From Mesorhizobium sp. STM 4661 (lineage in GTDB: Bacteria; Pseudomonadota; Alphaproteobacteria; Rhizobiales; Rhizobiaceae): a stretch of 64,000 nucleotides of DNA. The notes under the pieces are model-generated. The model made no database searches and was not told the origin of the DNA. It worked only from the letters and a program-made list of their open reading frames with translations. The stretch lies in contig NZ_CAAF010000063.1 in the NCBI RefSeq assembly GCF_000359125.1, positions 79,118 through 143,117 on the forward strand. Reading direction: 5' to 3'. A program made the translations under genes and the position numbers. Positions within the stretch are counted from its first letter, which is position 1, and the number at the start of each line of letters is the position of its first letter. Of the stretch, positions 49,142 to 58,500 are shown piece by piece.

Positions 49142-50445
49142 TACTTCGATTCGATCTTTGCAAGGCCACCCATATAAGGCCGCAGCGCTTCAGGAATGGT
49201 TACGCTGCCATCTTCATTCTGGTAGTTTTCGATGACAGCTATAAGCGCGCGGCCGACGGCGGTGCCCGAACCGTTCAGCGTATGGACGAAGCGGTTGCCC
49301 TTGCCTTCCTTGTCCTTGTAGCGGGCATCCATGCGCCGCGCCTGGAAATCGCCGCACACCGAGCATGACGAAATCTCGCGATAGGCGTTCTGGCCGGGCA
49401 GCCAGACCTCGATGTCGTAGGTCTTGCGCGCGCCAAAACCCATGTCGCCGGTGCACAGCGTCATGGTGCGGAACGGCAGCTCCAGTCGCTTCAGCACTTC
49501 CTCTGCGCACGCGGTCATCCGCTCATGTTCGGCGAGCGAAGAGTCCTGGTCGGTGATCGAGACCAACTCGACCTTGTAGAACTGGTGCTGGCGCAGCATG
49601 CCGCGCGTATCGCGCCCGGCCGAGCCGGCTTCCGAGCGGAAGCACGGCGTCAGCGCGGTGTAGCGCAGCGGCAGTTTTTCATGCGCCGTGATTTCTTCGC
49701 GAACGAGATTGGTAAGCGGGACTTCGGCAGTCGGAATCAAGCCCAGCCTGCCGTCTCCGTGCGGGGCGAAGAACAGGTCTTCCTCGAACTTCGGCAACTG
49801 CCCGGTGCCATAGAGAGCCTCATCACGCACCATCAGTGGCGGCCGGATCTCTTCATAGCCGTGCTCAATCGTGTGCAGGTCGAGCATGAACTGGCCGAGC
49901 GCGCGCTCCATGCGCGCCAGCCCGCTCTTCAGCACGGTGAAGCGCGAGCCCGACAGTTTCGCCGCCCGCTCGAAATCCATCATGCCGAGCGCTTCGCCGA
50001 TCTCGAAATGCTCCTTCACCCAGTTCGGCCGGGTCGGCACCTTGCCGACCGTGCGCTTGACGACATTGTCGTGCTCGTCCTTGCCGACCGGCACGTCGTC
50101 GAGCGGCACGTTGGGCAGCACGGCCAGCGCATCGTTCAGCGCCTTGTCGAGTTCGCGTTCGCGCGCCTCGCCATTCTGGATGAAGGCCTTGATCTCGCCG
50201 ACCTCGGCTTTCAGCCTTTCGGCGAGTGCGGCATCGCCCGAACGCATGGCGTTGCCGATCTCCTTCGACGCGGCGTTGCGGCGCTCCTGCCTGGTCTGCA
50301 GCTCGGTCAGATGTTCGCGCCGCGCCTCGTCCCTGGCAATCAGATCGTCGACCGTGGACTGCGCATCCTCAGCCGACCACGAGCGCTTCTTGAGCGCCTC
50401 GGCAAGGGCCTTCGGGTTGTCGCGAATCCATTTGATGTCAAGCAT
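49141..50445 (-). CDS. serS: Seryl-tRNA synthetase
   Basis: 434 residues, class II synthetase. N-terminal coiled-coil arm for tRNASer (LTELQTRQERRNAASKEIGN), then motif 2 TPCFRSEAGSAGRDTRGMLR and motif 3 region NGSGTAVGRALIAVIENYQN. Complete and normal length. First gene of the serS-surE-pcm operon. A perfect 51-bp inverted repeat lies 80-240 bp before its start. Confidence 0.97.
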   Translation of the reverse strand: MLDIKWIRDNPKALAEALKKRSWSAEDAQSTVDDLIARDEARREHLTELQTRQERRNAASKEIGNAMRSGDAALAERLKAEVGEIKAFIQNGEARERELDKALNDALAVLPNVPLDDVPVGKDEHDNVVKRTVGKVPTRPNWVKEHFEIGEALGMMDFERAAKLSGSRFTVLKSGLARMERALGQFMLDLHTIEHGYEEIRPPLMVRDEALYGTGQLPKFEEDLFFAPHGDGRLGLIPTAEVPLTNLVREEITAHEKLPLRYTALTPCFRSEAGSAGRDTRGMLRQHQFYKVELVSITDQDSSLAEHERMTACAEEVLKRLELPFRTMTLCTGDMGFGARKTYDIEVWLPGQNAYREISSCSVCGDFQARRMDARYKDKEGKGNRFVHTLNGSGTAVGRALIAVIENYQNEDGSVTIPEALRPYMGGLAKIESK

Positions 50446-50527
50446 GGTCTTGAACGCTCCTGAGCTAGGTCCGAGGGCGTAAACCGCATCCTTGGTCGAT
50501 GCAAGATGTCAAGGCCGAGTTCCTTCG

Positions 50528-50685
50528 CGCCCCCCTCTGTCCTGCCGGACATCTCCCCCTCAAGGGGGGAGATTGGCTGTCATCACGACTTTCGCCAATC
50601 TCCAGCGTTCAAGAATTGGGCCGTTGGTGAAGCTGCCAATCTCCCCCCTTGAGGGGGAGATGTCCGGCAGGACAGAGGGGGGCGC
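50528..50685. repeat. Perfect 51-bp inverted repeat (hairpin element)
   Basis: 50528-50578 and 50635-50685 are exact reverse complements over 51 bp (GCGCCCCCCTCTGTCCTGCC... inward), separated by 56 bp. Each arm contains a smaller palindrome (CCCCCTCAAGGGGG). The element lies between the tatC 3' end and serS. It could form a very stable RNA hairpin in tatABC mRNA or act as terminator; it looks like a dispersed rhizobial repeat. No gene inside. Confidence 0.9.
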
Positions 50686-50723
50686 TGTCCCGCGGATCTT
50701 GAAAGATTAAGAGAGCTACCCGC

Positions 50724-51599
50724 CTACGAAGGAACCTGCTCCGAAGGCGCTTCCGCCGATTTCTCAGCCGCCTTTTCTTCGGCGTCCTTCTTCTCGCGCG
50801 CCACCCGCTGCTTCTCCTGGTCCCGCTCGATCAGCCGGGCGGCCCAGATCGAAACCTCGTAGAGAATGATGGTGGGAATGGCGAGCCCGATCTGGCTCAT
50901 CGGATCGGGCGGCGTCAGCACCGCCGCCACCACGAAAGCGATGACGATTGCCCATTTGCGCTTTTCGACCAGCGCCTTCGACGACAGCATGCCCACCCGC
51001 GTCATCAGGCTGGTCACCACCGGCAACTGGAACACCAGGCCGAAGGAGAAGATCAGCGTCATGATCAGGCTGAGATATTCCGACACTTTCGGCAGCAGCG
51101 AAATCTGCACCTGGTCGTCGGTGCCCGCCTGCTGCATCGCCAGGAAGAACCACATCACCATCGGCGTGAAGAAGAAATAGACCAGCGACGCGCCCATCAG
51201 GAACAGGACCGGCGAGGCGAACAGGAACGGCAGGAAGGCGTTGCGTTCAGTCTTGTAAAGGCCGGGCGCGATGAATTTGTAGATCTGCGTGGCGATCAGG
51301 GGAAAGGCGATGACCATGCCGCCGAACATGGCGAGCTTGACCTGGGTGAAGAAGAATTCCTGCGGCGCCGTGTAGATCAGCTCGACCTTAAGGGGATCGA
51401 GCCCAGCCCACTGGGTCGCCCATTTGAACGGGATCACCAACAGGTTGAACAGCTTCTTGGCGAAGAAGAAGCAGACGAGGAAGGCAACGAAGAAACCGCC
51501 GATCGACCAGATCAGCCGCCGGCGCAACTCGATCAGATGCTCCATCAGCGGAGCCGACGATTTCTCGATCTCGTCCTTTTCCGTGTCCGAAACGCTCAC
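50724..51599 (-). CDS. tatC: Sec-independent protein translocase TatC
   Basis: 291 residues, six TM helices. The N-terminal block MEHLIELRRRLIWSIGGFFV contains the conserved glutamate and ELRxR signal-binding site; FFAPMVMWFFLAM-like and FGLVFQLPVV segments follow. The acidic/lysine-rich C-terminus is extended. Receptor of twin-arginine signal peptides with TatB. ATG overlaps the tatB stop by four bases. Confidence 0.95.
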   Translation of the reverse strand: MSVSDTEKDEIEKSSAPLMEHLIELRRRLIWSIGGFFVAFLVCFFFAKKLFNLLVIPFKWATQWAGLDPLKVELIYTAPQEFFFTQVKLAMFGGMVIAFPLIATQIYKFIAPGLYKTERNAFLPFLFASPVLFLMGASLVYFFFTPMVMWFFLAMQQAGTDDQVQISLLPKVSEYLSLIMTLIFSFGLVFQLPVVTSLMTRVGMLSSKALVEKRKWAIVIAFVVAAVLTPPDPMSQIGLAIPTIILYEVSIWAARLIERDQEKQRVAREKKDAEEKAAEKSAEAPSEQVPS

Positions 51600-52342
51600 T
51601 TGCCCGCCGTTTTCTTGGTGGCTGCAGCCGGTGTCTTCGGCGCGGCCACAGCTGGTTTCGATATCGCCCTTGCCGTCTTGGCTGTTGTCGACACTTGCTT
51701 GGCAGCGGTTTTGGCCGGCAGCGCCGCTTTCACCGCCCCAGTCGCCTTCACAGCCGCAGTCGCCTTGGCAACCGCCGCGGCCGAGCCCCTTGCAGGCACA
51801 GCAGCTTTGGCGGCTTTTGGCGTCGCCGCCTTCACTGATTTCTTCGCCGAGGCTTTTGGCGGCTCGACCGCTGATGCCTGTACCACCACCGAACTGTCGG
51901 TCATCACCGGAAAGACCGGCGCCGCCGGCGCCGCTTCCGGCGCATCCGTGCCCGGCAGCACCGTTGCGCCATTCTTCAGCGGCTCGGCGGCCTGCGGCGT
52001 CGAAGCGGCAGGCTGGGCGGGATCGGCCGCCGGCTTTGGCTTCATCGCCGCGTCCACCCCGGAACGAACGTCGGCCGCCGCCTGCTCGAACGGATTGAGC
52101 TGCTTCCTGATCTCGGCGGCCGGGTTAAGGCCTCGCAGCGAATCGACCGACTTCTTGACATCATCAAGTTCGGCTTCCTTCAGCGCCTCGTTGAACTGTT
52201 TCTGGAAGTCGCCCGCCATGGCGCGCAGCTTTGCCGTCGTGCGGCCGAAGGTGCGCAGCATGTTGGGCAAATCCTTGGGCCCGACGACCACGATCATGAC
52301 GATCGCGATCACCAGCATCTCGGTCCAGCCGACTTCGAACAT
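51596..52342 (-). CDS. tatB: Sec-independent protein translocase TatB
   Basis: 248 residues: an N-terminal TM helix (VGWTEMLVIAIVMIVVVGPK) followed by DLPNMLRTFGRTTAKLRAMA, the TatB signature, and an amphipathic helix. The C-terminal 100 residues are an Ala/Lys/Pro-rich low-complexity tail, longer than in E. coli. It forms the substrate-receptor complex with TatC. Middle gene of tatABC. Confidence 0.92.
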   Translation of the reverse strand: MFEVGWTEMLVIAIVMIVVVGPKDLPNMLRTFGRTTAKLRAMAGDFQKQFNEALKEAELDDVKKSVDSLRGLNPAAEIRKQLNPFEQAAADVRSGVDAAMKPKPAADPAQPAASTPQAAEPLKNGATVLPGTDAPEAAPAAPVFPVMTDSSVVVQASAVEPPKASAKKSVKAATPKAAKAAVPARGSAAAVAKATAAVKATGAVKAALPAKTAAKQVSTTAKTARAISKPAVAAPKTPAAATKKTAGK

Positions 52343-52371
52343 GGCTATACGTTCCGACTAAAAGTTTGGGC

Positions 52372-52593
52372 TCAGCCTTTGCTGGCCTTTTCCTTCACTG
52401 CCGAAACGGTTTCGTCGGCACGGTGTTCGACGGTGCGCTTGTCTTCGGCAACCTCGTCGTCGGCCATGCCCTTCTTGAAGCTCTTGATGCCCTTGGCCAT
52501 GTCGCCCATCAGCTCTGGAATCTTGCCGCGGCCGAACACCAGCAGCACGATCACCAGCACGATCATCCAGTGCCAAATCGAAAATGAACCCAT
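52372..52593 (-). CDS. tatA: Sec-independent protein translocase TatA
   Basis: 73 residues. N-terminal TM helix (WHWMIVLVIVLLVFGRGKIP) with the FGRGKIPELMGDMAKGIKSF hinge and amphipathic helix typical of TatA. Start at MGSFSIWHW (52593); the in-frame ATG 18 bp upstream would add MRERFA, which is unusual for TatA. First gene of the tat operon, 29 bp before tatB. The 211 bp between scpB and tatA hold its promoter; nothing else was recognised there. Confidence 0.93.
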   Translation of the reverse strand: MGSFSIWHWMIVLVIVLLVFGRGKIPELMGDMAKGIKSFKKGMADDEVAEDKRTVEHRADETVSAVKEKASKG

Positions 52594-52804
52594 AGCAAAT
52601 CTCTCTCGCATGTTTTCCCTGACGATGATCTATGCGTTTTCGCGTTGGGATTCAAACACAACCGCGAAAGAGTTTATGAATGAGTGGCGTGAAGTCACGC
52701 AGTTTCGGCGCGATTGCCCCGCTACCAATCCGCGCAGCCCCAGTCTGCGCTCATTGCGTTGCTCCAAAGTATGGCGAATTTCGAACGCCACGCCAGGCCG
52801 GCAG

Positions 52805-53584
52805 TCAATCTTCCGTGACGCGCGGCGTCAACAGGCCGAGTTCCTCGAGGTCGATGTCGGTCAGCGGATCCTCGTCGTCGGCGAGCGCGTCCGGATCGGC
52901 GGGCGGCAGCGGAATGGAGAAATTCGACGGCATACGGCCGGAAAGCAATCCAGCGCCCTTCAATTCCTCCATGCCGGGAAGATCGCGGATCTCCTCCAGC
53001 GCGAAATGGTCGAGGAAGATGTCGGTCGTGCCATAGGTGACGGGACGGCCGGGCGTACGCCGGCGGCCGCGCATGCGCACCCATTCTGTCTCCAAGAGCG
53101 TATCCAGCGTGCCCTTCGAGGTCTCGACGCCCCTGATATCCTCGATCTCGGCGCGCGTCACCGGCTGGTGGTAGGCGATGATCGCCAGCACTTCGAGCGC
53201 CGCGCGCGACAATTTCCTCTGCTGCACCGTATCGCGGCTCATCAGGAAGGCCAGGTCGCCGGCGGTGCGGAACGCCCAGCCATCGCCCACGCGCACCAGA
53301 TTGACGCCGCGCCGCGCATAGATCTGCTGCAAATCGGCCATCGCCGCTGAAATGTTGATGCCGTCGGGCAGGCGCGCGGCAAGCTGTTTTTCGCTGACCG
53401 GCTCGGCGCTGGCGAAAACGATCGCCTCGGCCATGCGCACGGCTTCCGCCATATGCAGCCGCTCGCCAGGATTCTGGGGCAGGTTCTGGGCTATATCCTT
53501 TGCCGGTGTCTCGGCAGGCAGCCCCTCCTCGGTCTCTTCATCGACCTTGAAAGGAATGACCGAAGCGTTGGCGCGTTCGCTCAT
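52805..53584 (-). CDS. scpB: Segregation and condensation protein B
   Basis: 259 residues. Winged-helix signature EAVRMAEAIVFASAEPVSEK, then TVQQRKLSRAALEVLAIIAY and EDIRGVETSKGTLDTLLE. It is the kleisin partner of the SMC condensin complex. Start at MSERANASVIPF (53584), overlapping the scpA stop (ATGA); the preceding 84 residues of the frame lie in scpA and are rejected. The acidic C-terminal tail is ordinary for the rhizobial protein. Confidence 0.92.
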   Translation of the reverse strand: MSERANASVIPFKVDEETEEGLPAETPAKDIAQNLPQNPGERLHMAEAVRMAEAIVFASAEPVSEKQLAARLPDGINISAAMADLQQIYARRGVNLVRVGDGWAFRTAGDLAFLMSRDTVQQRKLSRAALEVLAIIAYHQPVTRAEIEDIRGVETSKGTLDTLLETEWVRMRGRRRTPGRPVTYGTTDIFLDHFALEEIRDLPGMEELKGAGLLSGRMPSNFSIPLPPADPDALADDEDPLTDIDLEELGLLTPRVTED

Positions 53585-54423
53585 GATGCCACCTCGACTG
53601 CCTTGATGCCTTGCGCGCGGCCGCGCAGATAGAGCGGTGCGAACACCTCGTCCTGCCGCATTTCCACCTTGCCTTCGCGCACCAGTTCCAGCGTTGCGGC
53701 GAAGGAACTGGCAACCGCGGTGCGCCGTTCTTCGGGACTGGACAAATATTCGATCAGAAAACTGTCGAGCGCCGTCCAGTCGGCAAGCGACCCGATCAGC
53801 CTGATCAGGATATCGCGCGCGTCCTTGAGCGACCACACACCGCGCCTGGCGATCGTCACATTGGTGACCGCCTGCTTCTGGCGCTGCTGGGCATAGGCGG
53901 TCAACAGGTCGTAGAGCGAGGCCGAATAGGCGTTGCGTTTTTCCACAATGACCATTTCCGGCATGCCGCGCGCGAACACGTCACGGCCGAGCCGGTTGCG
54001 GTTGACCAGCCGCGCCGCCGCGTCGCGCATGGCTTCCAGCCGCTTCAGCCGGAATTGCAGCACCGCCGCCAGCTCCTCGCCGCTTTCGCCGTCGTCGCCC
54101 GGTTGCTTGGGGATCAAAAGCTTCGACTTGAGGAAAGCCAGCCACGCCGCCATCACCAGATAGTCGGCTGCAAGCTCGAGCCGCAGCACCCTCACCGTCT
54201 CGACAAAGGCCAGATATTGCTCGGCCAGCGCCAGGATCGAGATGCGCGACAGATCGACTTTCTGGTTGCGGGCAAGATGCAGCAGAAGGTCTAGCGGCCC
54301 TTCGAAACCGGCGACGTCGACGACCAGCGCGGGATCGCCGGTCAGCCGCGAATCGTCGTTCTCGGCCCACAGGTGGTCCATCGGTGCGGCCTTTCCGGCC
54401 TTCAAGTCCAATGTTTCCGCCAC
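53581..54423 (-). CDS. scpA: Segregation and condensation protein A
   Basis: 280 residues. Kleisin signature DVAGFEGPLDLLLHLARNQK, followed by DLSRISILALAEQYLAF and a C-terminal winged helix (TLELVREGKVEMRQDEVFAP). It bridges the SMC heads for chromosome organisation and segregation. Starts 19 bp after nagZ and overlaps scpB, giving the operon nagZ-scpA-scpB. Confidence 0.93.
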   Translation of the reverse strand: MAETLDLKAGKAAPMDHLWAENDDSRLTGDPALVVDVAGFEGPLDLLLHLARNQKVDLSRISILALAEQYLAFVETVRVLRLELAADYLVMAAWLAFLKSKLLIPKQPGDDGESGEELAAVLQFRLKRLEAMRDAAARLVNRNRLGRDVFARGMPEMVIVEKRNAYSASLYDLLTAYAQQRQKQAVTNVTIARRGVWSLKDARDILIRLIGSLADWTALDSFLIEYLSSPEERRTAVASSFAATLELVREGKVEMRQDEVFAPLYLRGRAQGIKAVEVAS

Positions 54424-54442
54424 TTCCCGTTTCCCTTTGGTG

Positions 54443-55462
54443 CTAGGCCACAGCGTCGAAATACGTGGCGAATTCGGCGCGTATCTCGGTTTCTTCAGCT
54501 GCGTCGCGATCCTTTATATAGGTCAGCGCCCGTTTGGCACGCTCCAGCGACTTGCCCTCAAGCCCCGTGGTGCGCGACGCAATGCCGGCCATCTCCTCGA
54601 ATACGCCGTTGCAGTGAAGGACCAGATCGCAGCCCGCCGCAAGGATCGCGGCCGCCTTTGTCGGGAAATCCCCAGAAAGTGCCTTCATCGACGTGTCGTC
54701 GCTCATCAGCAGCCCGTCGAAGCCGATTTCGCCGCGAATGATCTCGTCGACGACCTTGCCGGAAGTGGTCGCCGGGTTCTTGGGGTCGATCGCGCTGTAG
54801 ACGACATGCGCCGTCATCGCCATCGGCAAATGGTTGAGCTCCCTGAACGGGGCGAAATCATGCCGCTGCAAGTCGCTCATCGAGGCATCGACCGTCGGCA
54901 GCTCGAAATGCGTGTCGGCAAAAGCCCGCCCGTGCCCGGGAATATGCTTCATGACCGGCAGCACGCCGCCCGACATCAAGCCTTCAGCCGCGGCGCGGCC
55001 AAGCTCGATGACGGCGCGCGGTTCCTTGCCATAGGCGCGCGCGCCGATGACGTCGCTGGCGCCTTCGATCGGCACGTCGAGCACCGGCAGGCAGTCCGCC
55101 GTGATGCCGTAGCGCAGCAGGTCGAAAGCATGCAGCCGCGCCATCAGCCAGGCGGCGCGAGTGCCGGCATCATGGTCGTTGCGCCACAGCGCGCCGAGCG
55201 CGCCGCCGGCCGGATAGTTCGGCGCGAGCGGCGGCCGCAGGCGCTGCACCCGGCCGCCTTCCTGGTCGATGAATACCGGGGCGTCCGGGCGCCCGATGCA
55301 ATCGCGCATCGCGGCGACCAGATCGCGGATCTGCTCTGTCTCGCCGATGTTGCGCGCAAACAGAATGAAGCCCCACGGGCATTCGTTGCGATAGAAATTG
55401 ATTTCATCGCGCGTCAGCGACTTCCGGGCACAGCCGAGGATCATGGATTTTGATTCGGTCAT
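54443..55462 (-). CDS. nagZ: Beta-N-acetylhexosaminidase NagZ (GH3)
   Basis: 339 residues, single-domain GH3 enzyme. KHIPGHGRAFADTHFELP is the signature with the catalytic His, and DGLLMSDDTSMKALSGDFP carries the nucleophile aspartate. PVFIDQEGGRVQRLRPP is the N-terminal substrate loop. It removes GlcNAc from anhydro-muropeptides in cell-wall recycling, cytoplasmic. First gene of a unit with scpA and scpB; 134 bp after the SPOR gene with a terminator between. Confidence 0.94.
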   Translation of the reverse strand: MTESKSMILGCARKSLTRDEINFYRNECPWGFILFARNIGETEQIRDLVAAMRDCIGRPDAPVFIDQEGGRVQRLRPPLAPNYPAGGALGALWRNDHDAGTRAAWLMARLHAFDLLRYGITADCLPVLDVPIEGASDVIGARAYGKEPRAVIELGRAAAEGLMSGGVLPVMKHIPGHGRAFADTHFELPTVDASMSDLQRHDFAPFRELNHLPMAMTAHVVYSAIDPKNPATTSGKVVDEIIRGEIGFDGLLMSDDTSMKALSGDFPTKAAAILAAGCDLVLHCNGVFEEMAGIASRTTGLEGKSLERAKRALTYIKDRDAAEETEIRAEFATYFDAVA

Positions 55463-55548
55463 GTCCGTCAGTTTAGGGCTTCACGCGGACAAATGGAATC
55501 GCATCCAGCCATATGCGTTTGGGCGCGGCTCGCCGGTCACACAAAAAA

Positions 55549-55571
55549 CGGCGCGGTTTGTGGCCGCGCCG
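55549..55571 (-). terminator. Intrinsic terminator of the SPOR gene
   Basis: CGGCGCGG (55549-55556) pairs with CCGCGCCG (55564-55571) around a 7-nt loop. On the minus strand it is followed by TTTTTT (55543-55548). It sits about 25 bp after the SPOR gene stop and separates that gene from nagZ. An opposite T-run (55573-55577) would make it bidirectional. Confidence 0.88.
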
Positions 55572-55596
55572 GTTTTTGACTGGAGCTTTCGAGCAG

Positions 55597-58500
55597 CTAG
55601 CGCGACACGAAGCAATTGCCGCCGGCGGCCTTGTAGCTGGTGCACAGGCTGATCGCATCGTTGCGCGACTGCGCCGGGACGCGAACACGGTAGAAGGTCC
55701 CCTTGCCGGCGATTTCGGCCTTGACGATGTTGGCGGTGCGGCCGGCCAGCACGCTGCCAAAGCGGCGCTGCAGATCCGCATAGCTGGACTGGGCGCTTTC
55801 GACCGTCGGCTGCGACGCGATCTGCATCGACCAGGAGCCGCCGCCCGTCGAGGCCGTCGCCGGGATGGATGCAACCTGGTCAGGCTTGACCTCGCCGACG
55901 ACATCGACCGGCTGGTCGGACGGACGCTGCGGCGCCAGCGGAACCGTTTCCGGCGTGTTGGCGGACTGGGTGTCGCCAGATTGGGTGTCGGCAGATTCGG
56001 CCTTGGCTTCAGCCTTGGGCGCGGCGGCCGGCTTGGCCGTCGCCTTGGCCGTTTCCGGCTCGGCGGTTTCGGCCTGGTCGTTGCTCGCCTGGTCACCAGT
56101 TGCCTGGTCGCCGGTTGTCTGGCCGGTTGCGGGCGGCACGGTGCCGGTCTGCGCCGCGTCGTCGGCCTCGGCCGACGGGGCCACACGCTGCGGCTCGGGA
56201 TCGACAGGCTCGGCGGCGGCCACCTGCGGTGCCGCGGGCGCCGGATCCTCGCGCGCCACCAGCGAGCCATCTGACTTGACGACCATGGTCCTCACCTTGC
56301 GCGGCGCAACCGCAACAACGTCGGGATTCTCGGACTTGTCAGCCTCCTGCAGAACCTGGGCGATACGATCCTCGGACTTGGGTGCCGGAGCAGCGGCAAC
56401 ATCGGCATTTCCGACCGCTTGCGTGTCGCCGACCGCTTGCGTGTCGCCGACCGCTTGCGTGTCGCCGGCCGCTTGCGTGTCGCCGGCCGCATCGGTGCCT
56501 TCGACCGCGTTGGTGTCGCCCAGATCGACGACGCGGCTCTGCGGCTCCTTGGCCGTCACATCCACCGGCTCTTCGGTGTTGGTGACCAGCTTCTCCTGGA
56601 CCGGCTCGGCAGGCTTCGCGCCCTTGGCGACCGCGTCATAGACCTTGTTGTCCTGGTTCGGCACGACGGTGCCGCCCGGGTTTTCCGGCTTGACCTTGAT
56701 CGGTGCATTGTCGGCCTTGACGATGACCGGCGCATCGCCGCTGCCCGTGCCGCCGAACGACAGCGCAAAGGCGCCGAGCCCCCCCGCGATCGCCACCGCG
56801 CCGACCACCGCTGCAATCAGCAGGCCACGGCTGCGTGGCTGCCTGTCCTGCTCGCCCAGGCCCGGAACCGACATCGATTCGTCCAGTTCGGGATCGTAGT
56901 CGAGTTCGTCCAGGGCAAAGTCATCGGCCGGCGAAACCGGCTTGCCGCCGCCAGGCAATTCGCCCAGATCGAAGCCGCCGGCCGCATCGGCATAGGCCGA
57001 CGCACTAGCGGGCGCCTCTGCGGGCCTCGCCGCATAGGTCCGCGTTTCAACGCGGTCGCGCTGGTAGCCCGAGTTGAACCCTGCATTGTAGGATTCATCG
57101 TCATATGCCGCGCTCCGCACCGGGGCGGGAGCAACGTCCACGGCGTTCATTTCCGTGAGCAGGCTGGCGAAATCGGAGTCGAGATCGTCATAGGCAGGCG
57201 CCGCTGGCTCGTCTTCATCGAAGTTGAGCTCCGGAATATCGAGATCGTCCGCCAGCGCCACAACGCGCTCCGGCACATCGACGGTCTCGACATCGGGCAT
57301 CTCGTCATACGCCGAAGGCTGCTCAGCCGGCGCCGGTGCTGCATAGGCGGTATCAGTCACGGCCGGCTCTTCCTGACGGGGCGGTTCCGCGGCCATTGGT
57401 GGCGGCGTGGCCGCGGGCTTCGCCGAAGGCGCTGGCTGGCTTGCGAAGGCAGGCTGCGAATACGCGACCGGCGTCACGCGGCTCCACGAGCGAGCCGGCT
57501 CCGGTGGTGTGGCGCGCGTCGTCCGCCAGCCGAACGAATCATGTGGCTCTTGTTTCTCGGCGTCAGCCGCAATGTCATCGCCGGCGGCATCGTGATCGAG
57601 GCCGATATCCCTGGCGAAAGCGGCATTGAGGTCATCATTGTCGAAATCGGCATCTTCCGATCCGGCGGCATCTTCAGCGCCGGCATCCTGGCCGGCAAAA
57701 TCCTGGCCCTTGAGTCCATCAAGGAGAAACGTGTCGAGATCGGCGTCGGCGGCCTGAACCATGTCAGGGTGCGCCGGCTCCACGGGATCATGCTCATCAA
57801 GGTCCCAGTCGAGTTCGCTGACAGGGTCCGCCGGCTTCCCGGTGGCTCTTTCAGCCGCTGCCACAGGTTGCTGAGCCATGGCCGGCTCCCTGGGCGCGGG
57901 CGCTGCCGCGGGGGCAGCCAAAGGGGCAGCCAAGGGGGCAGTACGTGTGCTCATGGCGCCCAGCAGCGCGTTCAACTCGTCTTCCAGGCTTCGCTCGCCG
58001 TCGATGGGAGCAACGGCCGCCGGCTGGACCGCGGCAACGGCTGGCGCGGTCGGCTGGGGTGCAACGCTGGCGGCCTGTGCAACCGGCTCTTCGGTCTCGT
58101 CCACAAGCGCATCATCGAAATTCAATTCGAAATCGTCGTCGAACGTATTTTCCGAGGCGGCAGCGGAAGGCTCGTCCCCAGCAAATTTCAGCTCGTCAAT
58201 TTCAGGCTCTTCAACTTCGGCGAGTTCATCCGTGCGAACGTCGAAATCCATGTCGACATCGGCCATGGCCTTGTCGAAATGGCCGGCGAAATCCTCGTCG
58301 GACTCGTCCGAAACGGCCTGAACCGGCGCGGCAGCGGCTTCGACAGCGGCGGGCTGCTCCATCGACACATGCTCGTCCAACATCAGCTCGTCTTCGAGCG
58401 AGCTTGAGACGGCGTCGTCGAATTCATCATCGAAGTCGGGCTCGGCAGCCGGCGCAGGGACTTCGGCAGCGGCGACCCGCTCCATCGGCACGTGCGCGTC

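Noticed and set aside
50528..50685. Insertion sequence
   Set aside because: Only 158 bp with no open frame; it is a hairpin repeat, not a transposase-coding element.
56419..58407. 662-codon open frame on the plus strand
   Set aside because: Antisense to the repetitive acidic SPOR gene; its composition mirrors the acidic codons of the other strand.
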